A stretch of 64,000 bases of DNA from Paenibacillus pinisoli (GCF_003605435.1 NZ_QXQB01000001.1:744001-808000); one strand, 5' to 3'; shown: positions 54,020 through 63,538, counted from the first letter of the stretch. Made by a program: numbers and translations. The notes: generated from the sequence alone by a model not told the origin.

Positions 54020-55240
54020 TTAGAACCATTCGTCTTCCTCGGCACTCTCTTTAGTCTTAATCTCACCAGGAGACAGGTACATATATTCCGTTCCTTTGAC
54101 CGCTTCCTCCATCATGGCATCCAGATTGGCAATGCCCGCCTCGATATTCTCCACGATATGAAGATTCGGATTCGTGCTTGGCGACTTCGGCAAGAACAAG
54201 GTGCAGCAGTCCTCATAAGGCAGAATAGACGTCTGGAACGTGCCGATCTTCTCAGCCATGGCAATGATTTCGCTTTTGTCCATCATGATAAGCGGCTTGA
54301 GCATCGGCAATTGGGTTGCTCGTCCGATGACGTTCATGCTCGGCAAGGTTTGGCTGGCTACCTGGCCCAGACTTTCGCCGGTAACGATACCAAGCGCGCC
54401 ATTGCGGATCGCTAGCGCTTCCGTAATCCGCAGCATAATTCTGCGCATCAGCGTAATCATAAGATTGTCTTGGCCGGACTTCGCCAATGTCGTCTGAATT
54501 TCCGTGAACGGCACCAGGTGCAGCTTCAGCGGCGCGCCGCTGAAATAGGACAACCGCTTCGCCAGCGTAATGACCTTATCCTTCGCCTGCTCGCTTGTGA
54601 ACGGATAGCTGTGGAAGTGGACAGCTTCAATCTCAAGCCCCTTCCGCAGCGCCATCCAGCCTGCAACAGGACTGTCGATGCCTCCGGAGAGCAGCAGCAT
54701 GGCTTTGCCATTCGAGCCGAACGGGAAGCCGCCGGCTGCAGGAATAACCTCGCAGAACAGGTAAGTTGCCTCCTCCTGGATGTCCACCTTCAGCTCCACT
54801 TCCGGATTCCGCACATCTACGCTCAGCTCTGGGAATGCACGCAGAACATGGGCGCCGACCAGATGATTCATTTGCTGCGACTGATGGGGGAAGCCCTTCC
54901 ACGCCCGCTTCACGCTCACCTTGAACGTCTTAGGCGGTGTCTTCAGGGAATTCATCAAGGTCATTGCTGTCGCCCGGATGGCCTCCAGCTCGGATACTGT
55001 GCTGATGACCGGACTTAGCGACACGATGCCGAACAGGTCCTTCAGCCTGTCCGCTATCGGCTCATAAGGCTGACCGTTCAGCTTCACGTAGAGCCGGCCA
55101 AATGTCTTCCAATATGTTACGCCCGGGAATGGCTTCAGCGCGTTTTTCACCTGGCGGTGCATCCGCTTCTCGAACTGGTTGCGGTTTCTGCCCTTCATAA
55201 TCAGATCGCCATAGCGAAGCACGATTTGGTCGTATATCAA
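54020..55240 (-). CDS. thiI: tRNA 4-thiouridine synthetase ThiI
   Basis: 406 residues. NFLD and THUMP RNA-binding domains (about 1-165) are followed by the PP-loop adenylation domain with AMLLLSGGIDSPVAGW. It adenylates U8 of tRNA for 4-thiouridine formation. The C-terminal rhodanese domain of the E. coli enzyme is absent, as usual in Bacilli, so sulfur comes straight from the cysteine desulfurase. The start is TTG at 55238-55240, overlapping the nifZ stop (TTGA), so the pair is translationally coupled. Confidence 0.95.
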   Translation of the reverse strand: MIYDQIVLRYGDLIMKGRNRNQFEKRMHRQVKNALKPFPGVTYWKTFGRLYVKLNGQPYEPIADRLKDLFGIVSLSPVISTVSELEAIRATAMTLMNSLKTPPKTFKVSVKRAWKGFPHQSQQMNHLVGAHVLRAFPELSVDVRNPEVELKVDIQEEATYLFCEVIPAAGGFPFGSNGKAMLLLSGGIDSPVAGWMALRKGLEIEAVHFHSYPFTSEQAKDKVITLAKRLSYFSGAPLKLHLVPFTEIQTTLAKSGQDNLMITLMRRIMLRITEALAIRNGALGIVTGESLGQVASQTLPSMNVIGRATQLPMLKPLIMMDKSEIIAMAEKIGTFQTSILPYEDCCTLFLPKSPSTNPNLHIVENIEAGIANLDAMMEEAVKGTEYMYLSPGEIKTKESAEEDEWF

Positions 55241-56388
55241 TGTTGGTTACCCCTCTCAAGCGGCTTTAATTGTTCAATGACAGTCGTCAGAGCTGCGATC
55301 AGCCGCTCCACATGCTCTTCCCTGTGCTCGTCGCCGAAGCTGACGCGCACGCCTCCGGATGCTTGCGCGGCATTCGCGCCGATCGCCAGCAATACCCGGC
55401 TCGGCTTGTTGTCCTTCGAGGAGCAAGCCGATTTCGTCGATGCTATTATATCATGCGTCTCCAGCATATGAACGATCACTTCCGGCTTCATGCCCGGATA
55501 AGAGAAATGAACGATATGCGGAGCAAGCGGCTCAGCGCCGTTCAGCTTCAGCTCCGGCCGTGAACCGATGAATTCACGCAAGCGGCGGGCGAGCCCGCGC
55601 ATTCTCTCCGTGCGTTCCTCCATCGTCTCCAGCGACATGCGCAGCGCCTTCGATGAGGCGACGATGGCCGGGACGTTCTCCGTGCCTGCGCGGAAGCCCC
55701 CCTCATGCGAGCCGCCCGAAGACAGCGCATGCAGCTTCACCCCGTCTCTCACATACAGCCAGCCGAGCCCTCTGGGACCCCGCAGCTTGTGAGCGGATCC
55801 GCTCACAAGATCGATGCCCCAAGCCTCTGGCTCGATCGGGACCTTGCCCAGGCTTTGCACCGCATCCACATGGAACAGAATTTGCGGATAGCCGCACAGC
55901 AGCCCGCCGATCTCGCGAATGGGCTGAATGGTGCCGATCTCATTGTTCACATGCATAACCGTAACCAGAATCGTCTCGTCCGTCAACGCATCACGCACGG
56001 ACTCGGCGGATACATGGCCGCTCTCGCTGACGGGCAGATACGTAATCCGATAGCCCTCCGATTCCAGCTGCCTCAGCGCTTCGTTCACGGAGGCGTGCTC
56101 GATGCCGGATGCAATAATATGATTGCCGCGCGAACGATATTGTCTGGCTGCGCCCTTAATCGCCAGATTGTTCGACTCCGTGCCTCCGGAGGTGAACAGC
56201 CAGCTCCCTTGCGTCGTGCCGAGCTGAGCGGCTACCAGCGAGCGAGAGCGCTCGATCAGCTTGGCGGCTGCCGCGCCGCTGGCATGAAGGGACGACGGGT
56301 TGGCATAATGCTTGCGCATAACCTCCATCATAGCGGTCACGACCTCTTCATATGGCGGAGTCGAAGCGCAATGGTCGAAGTAGATCAT
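55237..56388 (-). CDS. nifZ: Cysteine desulfurase, ThiI partner
   Basis: 383 residues, PLP-dependent, NifS/IscS type. The PLP lysine is in SGSAHKLRGPRGLGWLY and the catalytic cysteine in STKSACSSKDN. It removes sulfur from cysteine; next to thiI the dedicated role is tRNA thiolation, as for NifZ of B. subtilis. The ATG follows GGAAAGG at eight to nine bases. The DNA for the PLP-lysine loop (55786-55809) is a perfect 24-bp palindrome with half-site CTTGTGAGCGGA. Confidence 0.93.
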   Translation of the reverse strand: MIYFDHCASTPPYEEVVTAMMEVMRKHYANPSSLHASGAAAAKLIERSRSLVAAQLGTTQGSWLFTSGGTESNNLAIKGAARQYRSRGNHIIASGIEHASVNEALRQLESEGYRITYLPVSESGHVSAESVRDALTDETILVTVMHVNNEIGTIQPIREIGGLLCGYPQILFHVDAVQSLGKVPIEPEAWGIDLVSGSAHKLRGPRGLGWLYVRDGVKLHALSSGGSHEGGFRAGTENVPAIVASSKALRMSLETMEERTERMRGLARRLREFIGSRPELKLNGAEPLAPHIVHFSYPGMKPEVIVHMLETHDIIASTKSACSSKDNKPSRVLLAIGANAAQASGGVRVSFGDEHREEHVERLIAALTTVIEQLKPLERGNQH

Positions 56389-56408
56389 CGTTAATCATCC
56401 TTTCCTCG

Positions 56409-56466
56409 AAAAAAAGAAGAGACCGCGATTCTGCCGCAGTCGGTGCGACCCGTGAATCGTGATCTC
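56409..56466 (-). terminator. Terminator after the lytic transglycosylase gene
   Basis: Arms GAGACCGCGATTC and GAATCGTGATCTC pair with two G-T or mismatched positions, and TCTTTTTTT follows on the minus strand. It lies 48 bases past the stop. Confidence 0.75.
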
Positions 56467-56513
56467 GATACGTTAAAGAGGTTGTTCAAAAACCGGACTT
56501 TTTGAACTCGCAC

Positions 56514-57206
56514 TTATAGTTTAGCCTGCTGCACTTTGCCGATATAACGCTGCGTCTCCGCAGGCAGCTCGTCCCACTTCGCCAGCAGCTCCTCTTGCGA
56601 GGAAATGCCCAGACGGTCGATTCTGCCAGGTCCGGCATTGTATGCCGCTAGCGCTACCGCTTCGTCTCCCCCATACTTCCGCAGCAGCATCGCAAGGTAT
56701 CTCGTGCCGCCTTGAATGTTCTGAACCGGATCGAAGGAGTCCGTTACGCCAAGCCCTCTCGCCGTTCCGTCCATCAGCTGCATGAGCCCTTTGGCGCCTG
56801 CATGGGACTGAGCCGCCGGATTAAAGCCCGATTCTGTGGCGATTACGGCTTGAATCAGATTCGCAGATACGCCGTATTGGGCTGACGCTTGCTGAATCAG
56901 TCCGGCAAATGGCGACGACGAGTCGAAGGTTCCTGACAGGTCCGACAGCTTGCTAGCCGGACTTACGTGATCGAACGAATAAGAGGACAGTTGTTCCCAC
57001 AAGGTATCGGACCAGACCGGCGCCTTGCCGGAGCCGTCGGATTCGCCCCCTGAGCCGGCAATGCGGGACGTTAAGATCGTATCGAATGGCGTAGCCGTCT
57101 CATCGGATGAACGGTTCGCCGTTTTTCTGGAATTAGCTCCAAAGTCCAGCTTCGGCGCCAGCTGCGCCTGAAGCAGCGCCTTCATGGAACGCGGATCTAT
57201 ACTCAT
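56514..57206 (-). CDS. SLT-domain lytic transglycosylase
   Basis: 230 residues. The N-terminal half (1-100) is low-complexity and flexible; the C-terminal half is a goose-lysozyme-like SLT domain with the catalytic glutamate in VIATESGFNPAAQS, then GAKGLMQLM and ALAAYNAGPGRID. It cleaves the MurNAc-GlcNAc bond with anhydro product. No signal peptide is evident, which is unusual; related YjbJ (CwlQ) of B. subtilis also lacks a classical one. Single gene with its own terminator. Confidence 0.87.
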   Translation of the reverse strand: MSIDPRSMKALLQAQLAPKLDFGANSRKTANRSSDETATPFDTILTSRIAGSGGESDGSGKAPVWSDTLWEQLSSYSFDHVSPASKLSDLSGTFDSSSPFAGLIQQASAQYGVSANLIQAVIATESGFNPAAQSHAGAKGLMQLMDGTARGLGVTDSFDPVQNIQGGTRYLAMLLRKYGGDEAVALAAYNAGPGRIDRLGISSQEELLAKWDELPAETQRYIGKVQQAKL

Positions 57207-57318
57207 GAATGATGCCCCCTAACTTAAGTCAGCAATATCGCACATGAGTTTTATATCGGTATTTATTGTACATGTTTTTAGCCCTCGCGGCTAGTCCCGC
57301 ATAATTTCCGGTCGCAAG

Positions 57319-57358
57319 AAGGCCTTCCGTCCCTTTGTCCTGCGGAACGAAAGGCCTT
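57319..57358 (-). terminator. Terminator after the DUF2339 gene
   Basis: The stem AAGGCCTTCCGTCCC/GGAACGAAAGGCCTT has a few mismatches and a 10-nt loop, ten bases past the stop. T-run is TTCTTG on the minus strand. Confidence 0.7.
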
Positions 57359-57367
57359 ATTCATCAT

Positions 57368-58966
57368 TTAGGATACGCTGTCGTTGTTCCCGCCCAGGGC
57401 AGTATGCTCAATCTTCTGCTCCGGCGCTTGCCACTTGTTGTTAATCCAGGTCATCGCGAAGGACAATCCGCCCAGCACCAGCAGTACCAGCACCTTGAAC
57501 AGGGCGTCCTTGCCGCTGAGATCCATGAAGATCGCTTTGAAAGCCACGATAACCAGCACTGCCGTTCCGAACCATCTGAACGTTTTTTCCTTATAATAGG
57601 CTCCCCACAGCATAAGCATCAGAGCGTATACCGCCCATACGACGGATAAGGTCAAATCCATATAGAAGCGCGGCGCATCGGCAAAGTATTCCGTGAATAT
57701 GTTTTGGATCTGTCTTGCCATCAAGCCGCTCACGATCAGATGGGACAATAGCGCGTAGATGCGGGACAAGACGCGGTTCGTAGTATCCGAGAAGCCGTCG
57801 AAGCTGGTCTTTCTGGCGAAGAAGAAGCCAAGTGCCGCCAGCAGCATCCAGGCGACCGCGCCCCAGTTCAGGAATGGAATATATACGCCGAACCATTCGC
57901 CGCGCGGAGTATTCCAAGTCACGACATACCAGAACGCGCCCACGTAGAACCAAATAATAATCCCCAGAATAGTTGGAGCAATCCATTTCTTCACATAACC
58001 AAGGGCTGTCAGCATGCAAGCATATGATGTCCACATGATGACGTTGAACAGGATGCCTTCACCAAAACTGTTGATCGACATGAGCAGGACCAGCACGCCG
58101 CCCAGGCTGAATGTAACCGAAGAGACGGACATTTTCCCATCCAGCTTATACGTTGCAAGCCCGGCAATAAGGTAGACGAGCGCAATGAATGCAAGAACAA
58201 ATCCGTAATCCAGATCGCCATTCCAGATAATCCATGCCCAGATGCCGAAAAGAATGCCGTTGGCGATGTTCAAATACAGATCCACGCCGTCAAAGCTCAG
58301 CTTGTTCTTCCAAGACGATGCCATAAACGCAATCGTGTAGAACAGGAAAGCGGCGATCGCGTAACGGATCGGCATGCTCCACATTCCGTCCATCGACGGC
58401 CAGAAGTGGACGAAGTAGACCGTGTACATGATCCAAGTGCCCGCAAAGCTGATGATGCGCAGCTCCAGCCAGCTTTTGACTATACTAAGATAGAAGAAAG
58501 CCGCATTCAGCACGAACAAATAAAGGAACAGCGTGAATACTTGATCGGTCTCCGGCCGCATCAGCAGCGGCGCAAGCAAAGCTCCGATAATAGCCACATT
58601 CATAAGCATGCGGGAGTCGAACCGGTAAGCGTAGACCGTAATGCCGATCGTCACAGCCGACATGCCCAGCAAGACGAGCGTAGGCTCCCACAGATTGTAG
58701 TAGATGCCTGCAAAAGAGAAGGTCGCATACAGGATGCAAGCCCCCATGCCAAGCAGGATTTCTCCAGTTATGACAAGCTTCGGGCGCTGGGCCAGCTTCC
58801 CCCCTGCAACACCGAGTCCTGCGCCTGCCAGCAAGCCGAAGCCGATCTTCATGGCGTCTGTTACCCAGCCGCGGTCTACCGAATATTGAAACAGCGTGAC
58901 GAAAGCAGCGATGATGAAAATAGCGCCAAGGAGCGAGGTCCAATGTTTCTTTAACATATTGATCAT
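57368..58966 (-). CDS. DUF2339-family polytopic membrane protein
   Basis: 532 residues with about 14 hydrophobic segments and very short loops. It starts MINMLKKHWTSLLGAIFIIA and has DRGWVTDAMKIGFGLLAGAG, the typical first part of DUF2339. No enzyme motif is visible and function is unknown. The start is the ATG at 58964-58966, seven bases after GGGAGG; it overlaps the stop of the YwaF-type gene by four bases, so the two are coupled. Confidence 0.82.
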   Translation of the reverse strand: MINMLKKHWTSLLGAIFIIAAFVTLFQYSVDRGWVTDAMKIGFGLLAGAGLGVAGGKLAQRPKLVITGEILLGMGACILYATFSFAGIYYNLWEPTLVLLGMSAVTIGITVYAYRFDSRMLMNVAIIGALLAPLLMRPETDQVFTLFLYLFVLNAAFFYLSIVKSWLELRIISFAGTWIMYTVYFVHFWPSMDGMWSMPIRYAIAAFLFYTIAFMASSWKNKLSFDGVDLYLNIANGILFGIWAWIIWNGDLDYGFVLAFIALVYLIAGLATYKLDGKMSVSSVTFSLGGVLVLLMSINSFGEGILFNVIMWTSYACMLTALGYVKKWIAPTILGIIIWFYVGAFWYVVTWNTPRGEWFGVYIPFLNWGAVAWMLLAALGFFFARKTSFDGFSDTTNRVLSRIYALLSHLIVSGLMARQIQNIFTEYFADAPRFYMDLTLSVVWAVYALMLMLWGAYYKEKTFRWFGTAVLVIVAFKAIFMDLSGKDALFKVLVLLVLGGLSFAMTWINNKWQAPEQKIEHTALGGNNDSVS

Positions 58967-59661
58967 GTCGTTTTCCTCCCGTTTATCCAATACGCAAATT
59001 GTGATACACCGTATAACGCCAGGCATAACAAGATCGCAACTAATTCAAGCTGAAGCAAATACCAGGGCCACGGCGCCAGCAGATCAAGCAGCGAAGCCGT
59101 AGCGGGCTTGCCGGCAAGAAACATAAAGTTTGTCGTTCCGGTCGCCATATTGACGATGGCGGCGGGAACAGCCAGCACATGGAGCCATAACCAGGCCCCG
59201 AAGACGGAGCGCAGCGTCGGCTTGTATCTCTCTACCGCCATAAGATACACGGCAGAAGCAATGATGCCGATATGAGCGATAAAGAAATGAAAATATCTGA
59301 AATGCGGAAACGGTTCATCCAGATTGGGCGTTACGAGCGCCTGCAGTGCGCCCAGCGTCCCGAGAAAGTAGATGATGCTGTACAGCTGCCTGATTCTGAA
59401 GGCCAGCGCGGCTGCGGAGAGTAGGAGCGTCAAGCTGCACAACTGGAGGGGCAGCGATCCGGCTCCCCAGCTCCCCTCGATCACGTAAGAGGATTGGAGC
59501 GCAACCTCGCATGCGGCAAGCAGCCCCGCCATGCCGAGCCGGAACAACCGGTTGCTCCGCTCTTCCCTGAGCCGCTTGCGGCCGAAGGCGATTGCCGTGA
59601 ATACAGCTAACGCTATGGCTATTGCAGCTATATGCTGGACCGAAAACATCTCGAACATCAT
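58963..59661 (-). CDS. YwaF/TIGR02206-family membrane protein
   Basis: 232 residues with seven hydrophobic segments and family stretches SLPLQLCSLTLLLSAAAL and FPHFRYFHFFIAHIGIIASAV, with conserved His residues in the membrane. Function unknown. It is coupled to the DUF2339 gene by a 4-base overlap. The ATG follows GGGGTGGCAG. It lies just past the terminator of the two-component operon. Confidence 0.82.
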   Translation of the reverse strand: MMFEMFSVQHIAAIAIALAVFTAIAFGRKRLREERSNRLFRLGMAGLLAACEVALQSSYVIEGSWGAGSLPLQLCSLTLLLSAAALAFRIRQLYSIIYFLGTLGALQALVTPNLDEPFPHFRYFHFFIAHIGIIASAVYLMAVERYKPTLRSVFGAWLWLHVLAVPAAIVNMATGTTNFMFLAGKPATASLLDLLAPWPWYLLQLELVAILLCLALYGVSQFAYWINGRKTT

Positions 59662-59722
59662 CTGCCACCCCTTTTGCCAAACTTTAGTACCTGGCCTTAA
59701 ATACAGATTACAATATTTTCAT

Positions 59723-59754
59723 AAAAAAAATAGTACCAATTGTATATGGTACTA
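59723..59754 (-). terminator. Terminator of the kinase/regulator operon
   Basis: The perfect 8-bp stem TAGTACCA/TGGTACTA (59731-59754) contains the stop codon of the response regulator and is followed by TTTTTTTT on the minus strand. Confidence 0.88.
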
Positions 59755-60435
59755 CTTTCTCTCATTCTTATGATCCAGCAGCCCCATTTCTTTCACCTTG
59801 GCAGCGGCTTCCTTCGAGCCGTCCACGCCAAGCTTCTTCAGAATATGGTTCACGTGGTTTTTGACGGTGCGGAGCGTAATGAACAGCTTATCCGCAATTT
59901 GAGGCTGAGAATAGCCCTCTTGGATCAAGCCCAGCAATTGCAGCTCGGACGGTGTAATGAGATCGCTCATCTTCTTCGCCTCGAACTCCCGCTCCAGCGC
60001 CTTCAGCCTCTTGAATTCCTCGCGCAGCTGCTCCGCCGCCTCCGGGCTGATCGGCGATTGCTTGCGGTATGCTTGCCGGATCGCATCCGGCAGCCGCTCG
60101 AAGCTGCTCTTGATCTGGTAATCGATTGCTCCGGCATGGAAGGACTGCAGAATCAGCTCCTTCTCCTCCATCGACGTCAGCATTATAATGCGCGCTCCCG
60201 AAGCGAGCGAAGCTTCCTCCGCCAGCTGGATCCCCTCGGGCCGGCCGTCCAGCATGATATCCATCAATATGACGTCCGGCGCATCCCCATCGCCGTGCAG
60301 CGCCTCTCTCAGCTCGCTGCCGCAGGATGCTGTCCATAAGAGCTGGAAGCCCGGCTCTGCCGCCAAGTAATCGGCAAGCCCTCTGCGCCAGTCCGGATCG
60401 TCTTCTACGATTCCGATACGAATCGCTTCACTCAT
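59752..60435 (-). CDS. NarL/LuxR-type response regulator
   Basis: 227 residues. The receiver domain (about 5-125) has E11-D12-D13, the phosphorylatable D59 in DVILMDI, T in MLTSMEE and K in YQIKSS. A linker leads to a LuxR helix-turn-helix (about 158-220: LITPSELQLLGLIQEGYSQP, QIADKLFITLRTVKNHVNHI). It overlaps the kinase gene by four bases (ATGA at 60432-60435), so they form a two-component pair. Targets are unknown; the YwaF/DUF2339 pair lies just downstream. Confidence 0.92.
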   Translation of the reverse strand: MSEAIRIGIVEDDPDWRRGLADYLAAEPGFQLLWTASCGSELREALHGDGDAPDVILMDIMLDGRPEGIQLAEEASLASGARIIMLTSMEEKELILQSFHAGAIDYQIKSSFERLPDAIRQAYRKQSPISPEAAEQLREEFKRLKALEREFEAKKMSDLITPSELQLLGLIQEGYSQPQIADKLFITLRTVKNHVNHILKKLGVDGSKEAAAKVKEMGLLDHKNERK

Positions 60436-61823
60436 CGCATTCGCTCCTCTGTCCGTGTATGTTCATATTCCGCCTGCAGCGCCAGTTTCGGGAAGGATAA
60501 GTAGAAGGTTGTCCCTTCGCCCTTCTTGCTGCGCATATGAAGCGTGCCCTTGTGCTTCCTCATGACATGCAGCGCATAAGGCAGACCAAGCCCAAAGTTA
60601 TGCCCCGTTCTCTTCGTCGTGTAAAAGGGGTCAAAAGCATTCATCCGCAGCGTGCGGTCCATTCCGGGGCCTGTATCTGCGATCTCCAGAATAAGCTCCC
60701 GCTTGGTCTCCGTCAGCGCAACCGTCAGCTTGCCCTGCCTGTTCATCGCTTCAATCGCATTCATGGCGATATTCGTTACCGCTTCGGCCGTCTGGGCCCG
60801 GTCAAAGCTGCATAGCCAGCCTCTCTTCATGAAGACTTGAAGCTCGACCGCTCCAAGGGACGGCTCAAGCGCCCGAAGCGCCTCCTCCACTGCCTCCGCC
60901 AGGTCCGCGCGTTCGGGACGAAGCGTCAGGTCTTCCGTTCTCTTATGTACGCGGGCCACCATCTCCTCCATATGGCGGGATGCCGACAGCACCGCCTCCA
61001 CATCCGCCAGCAGCTCCTCTTGCTCCGTCTGAATGGCGTATCGCTTCATTTTCTCGCCGAACAGCCTTAGCTTGCCTGCATCGTTCTTGATCGCATGGTT
61101 CAGCATGGCCGTCCCGGATGTAACGGCGCGCAGCGTGGAGTCATATCGCTTGCGGTCAATCAGAATGCGAATGCCCATAAATCCGTATGTAAATAAGCCA
61201 AGCACAAATACAAGCGTGCCAAGTCCGACAATCCACGTATTATAAACCCACATCCGCAGCATGCCCAGGCTCGGCAAGATATAATTCATCGCCATGGCGA
61301 ACAATACCGGCGGCAGCACCGCGAAGCAGACCATCCAATGTGTCCTTGCCATCGCTGCCGGCGGCACCCGCTTGCTGAGAACCAGGTATGCACCCGCTGC
61401 GATATAGGGTACTGCCCACCATACAACAATCGTGAAGGTAATCGGATGCATCGTATTATACGGGGGTGTAAACAACGTGCACAGCACAATCGGGATAAGC
61501 AGTATCCAGGGAAGCGACAGCGCCAAGCCGCGCTTCAGCCGGATGCTGCGATAAGAGATGGCGAACAGCAGGAAAAAGTACGGCACAAAGTAGTAGGAGA
61601 ACACGGATGAGAACGCTTGCAGCCGGTACAAAAGCAGCTGAACGCTCTGCCCTGCGCCTTGCTCGATCGCGTAAGGCAGCCAGCTCAGATCCAGCAGCGC
61701 CGCAAGCGCCCCGGCTCCCCCGCTGAATGCGAGAGCGCCGAGACGCCTGTTCACGGCGGAACCCGGATCGGATAGCCAGACAATGCTGGCTACGGTCCAT
61801 AAAGCAATGAAAACAAATAACAT
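60432..61823 (-). CDS. Multi-pass membrane sensor histidine kinase
   Basis: 463 residues. The N-terminal 220 residues hold about seven hydrophobic segments and almost no extracellular domain, so the stimulus is probably sensed in the membrane. The phospho-acceptor is likely H243 in MLNHAIKNDAGKLRLFG; the ATPase domain has VTNIAMNAIEAM (N box), ADTGPGMD (G1), FYTTKRTGHNFGLGLPYA (F/G2). The ATG follows AAGGAGCCGAAGC. It lies 25 bases after the beta-rich protein gene. Confidence 0.9.
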   Translation of the reverse strand: MLFVFIALWTVASIVWLSDPGSAVNRRLGALAFSGGAGALAALLDLSWLPYAIEQGAGQSVQLLLYRLQAFSSVFSYYFVPYFFLLFAISYRSIRLKRGLALSLPWILLIPIVLCTLFTPPYNTMHPITFTIVVWWAVPYIAAGAYLVLSKRVPPAAMARTHWMVCFAVLPPVLFAMAMNYILPSLGMLRMWVYNTWIVGLGTLVFVLGLFTYGFMGIRILIDRKRYDSTLRAVTSGTAMLNHAIKNDAGKLRLFGEKMKRYAIQTEQEELLADVEAVLSASRHMEEMVARVHKRTEDLTLRPERADLAEAVEEALRALEPSLGAVELQVFMKRGWLCSFDRAQTAEAVTNIAMNAIEAMNRQGKLTVALTETKRELILEIADTGPGMDRTLRMNAFDPFYTTKRTGHNFGLGLPYALHVMRKHKGTLHMRSKKGEGTTFYLSFPKLALQAEYEHTRTEERMR

Positions 61824-61848
61824 GCTTCGGCTCCTTCAATTATCTACA

Positions 61849-62580
61849 TTATTCCTTAACTTCTATTGTAATAGGCGACCATTCCGCAATGACGGTCTGG
61901 CCGTGCGCGGATACGCTGCCCTCAGGCGTCAGGTCCTTCTCGGTCATAATGCCGAGCGCTACTGTAAATTCATTGAATTTCACTGGCGTATTGCGCTCTC
62001 GGCGAACCTCTGTACCATTGACATAGAAGACGACCTCGTCATTCGGACGATTGTACGTAATCTTATAGGTATTGAACTCGCGCGGCTCGAATCCTTCTTT
62101 TTCTTCCTTAAACACACAGAAATATTTGGTGCGGTCGCTGTCCGGCACTTGCACGCCCGGGAATGGCAGCACGGCGTATACGCTTGCGTATTGGTCGTTG
62201 CTTACGAAGAAGTCCAGCGCCCCGCCCGTTGTGAAGTCCAGCAAATTAAGCGACACATAGCCGTCATACAGGTCGCCCGGAGCCGTATTCGCCGTTCTCG
62301 CACGAATCTTCAGCTCGAAGCTGATCTCTCCCGATTCCGGTACCAACACCCGCTCGTTGGAATAATACATATGCTTCGCATTGTCCAGAATCTGCACCTT
62401 GTCATGGCCCCGGCTAATCGCAGCCCGCACATATAGAATGCCGTTGCGCACAATGACGACCGCCTCCGGCTCGCGGTACTGCCAGAGGGAGCCGTCAGGC
62501 AGCTCGAATCCTCCGATCTTCCACGTTGCTCCTTCATCTAATATCGTATGGAAATCTCCCAGCGTCCTTGTGTTGCTCAT
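61849..62580 (-). CDS. Beta-rich protein of concanavalin-like type (possibly DUF6081)
   Basis: 243 residues, no signal peptide or membrane segment. Alternating short beta-like stretches, for example GEISFELKIRART, GYVSLNLLDFTTGGALDFFV and TYKITYNRPNDEVVFYVNG, suggest a jelly-roll or lectin/glucanase-like sandwich. The pattern recalls DUF6081 proteins, but I am not certain. No clear catalytic residues. The ATG follows AAGGGCTACCC. Its place between a prenyltransferase and a two-component pair is unusual. Confidence 0.6.
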   Translation of the reverse strand: MSNTRTLGDFHTILDEGATWKIGGFELPDGSLWQYREPEAVVIVRNGILYVRAAISRGHDKVQILDNAKHMYYSNERVLVPESGEISFELKIRARTANTAPGDLYDGYVSLNLLDFTTGGALDFFVSNDQYASVYAVLPFPGVQVPDSDRTKYFCVFKEEKEGFEPREFNTYKITYNRPNDEVVFYVNGTEVRRERNTPVKFNEFTVALGIMTEKDLTPEGSVSAHGQTVIAEWSPITIEVKE

Positions 62581-62623
62581 GGGTAGCCCTTCTTTCTGGT
62601 TGGTGGTGGAATGATGAGACTAA

Positions 62624-63538
62624 TTATTGAATCAATCCTTGTACAATCAGCGCAATGATCAGTATAGCGCCGCAGTTCATGGTGGCTTTCAGGGAAGCTC
62701 CCATTAATGGCAAATAAGCGACAGACGGATTATGCGCGCTGAGCCTTCCGTATACCAAATATATCGGAATGGCCGTGAGCAGGGCAAGCAAAGCATAAAC
62801 CGGCAGCGCGCCTGCAGCAACGCATAAAACCAGCGACGCATAAGCCAGGAACATCAGGATTCGGGAAAATCTCAGCGCCCGCTGCTCTCCCCATACGACG
62901 ACAAGCGTCTTCTTGCCGGCTTGCCTGTCCGCTTCCCAGTGCAGAAAGTGATGATTGAACAGAATGAGCGTCGTGAGCAGGCCGATCGGCAGCGACAGCA
63001 GCAAAGCGCGGTAGTCCAGCTCCGAGGCCTGTACATAATACGCTCCGGCAACAGGCAGTACGCCGAACGAGAGCAGAATTGCAATCTCGCTGTAGCCTTT
63101 CCCCAGGTAGCCGAATCGAATCGGCGGCGCCACATAGAAGTAAGCGATGAACGCGCCTGCCAAGCCGAATACCAGCACTGGCCAGCCGCTAATCAAGCTG
63201 AGCGCCACGCCAGACAGAGCTGCAATGGCGAACATCAGCCATGTGACGGCTTTGAATTTGCCGATGCTCCAGGTCCCGTTCGTCAGAAAGCCGGAATTCG
63301 TCGATATCGCGCCTTCCGTTCCTTGGGCGGCGATATCTGTACCGCTTTTGTAATCCCATAGGTCATTGACCATATTAGAGAACAGATGGGCGGCGCCCGC
63401 TCCGATCAATGTCAGGATGAACAGCCAGGGATGGAATTCCCCCTTCCAGACATACGCGCCAAGCGCGCCAAGCGCCACGGGTATGAGCATGACGGGAATA
63501 ACCCTGAACCGCGAGGCTTTCAAGAATGACTTCAACAT
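62624..63538 (-). CDS. UbiA-superfamily prenyltransferase (MenA-like)
   Basis: 304 residues with about eight to nine hydrophobic segments. The first Asp-rich motif NMVNDLWDYKSGTD fits the NxxxDxxxD Mg/prenyl-diphosphate site; the second is HHFLHWEADRQAGKKTL, with DRQAGKKTL typical of MenA-like members. The family attaches prenyl chains to aromatic acceptors, such as DHNA in menaquinone synthesis. Whether this is the main MenA or a side paralogue is unknown, as no other men gene is near. The ATG follows AGAGAGGTCG. It is 50 bases after the upstream regulator-like gene. Confidence 0.85.
   Translation of the reverse strand: MLKSFLKASRFRVIPVMLIPVALGALGAYVWKGEFHPWLFILTLIGAGAAHLFSNMVNDLWDYKSGTDIAAQGTEGAISTNSGFLTNGTWSIGKFKAVTWLMFAIAALSGVALSLISGWPVLVFGLAGAFIAYFYVAPPIRFGYLGKGYSEIAILLSFGVLPVAGAYYVQASELDYRALLLSLPIGLLTTLILFNHHFLHWEADRQAGKKTLVVVWGEQRALRFSRILMFLAYASLVLCVAAGALPVYALLALLTAIPIYLVYGRLSAHNPSVAYLPLMGASLKATMNCGAILIIALIVQGLIQ

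Noticed and set aside
55786..55809. A lac-type operator
   Set aside because: The half-site resembles that of LacI, but spacing at the centre differs, it is inside a coding region, and no LacI-type regulator is nearby. Kept only as a palindrome of unknown meaning.
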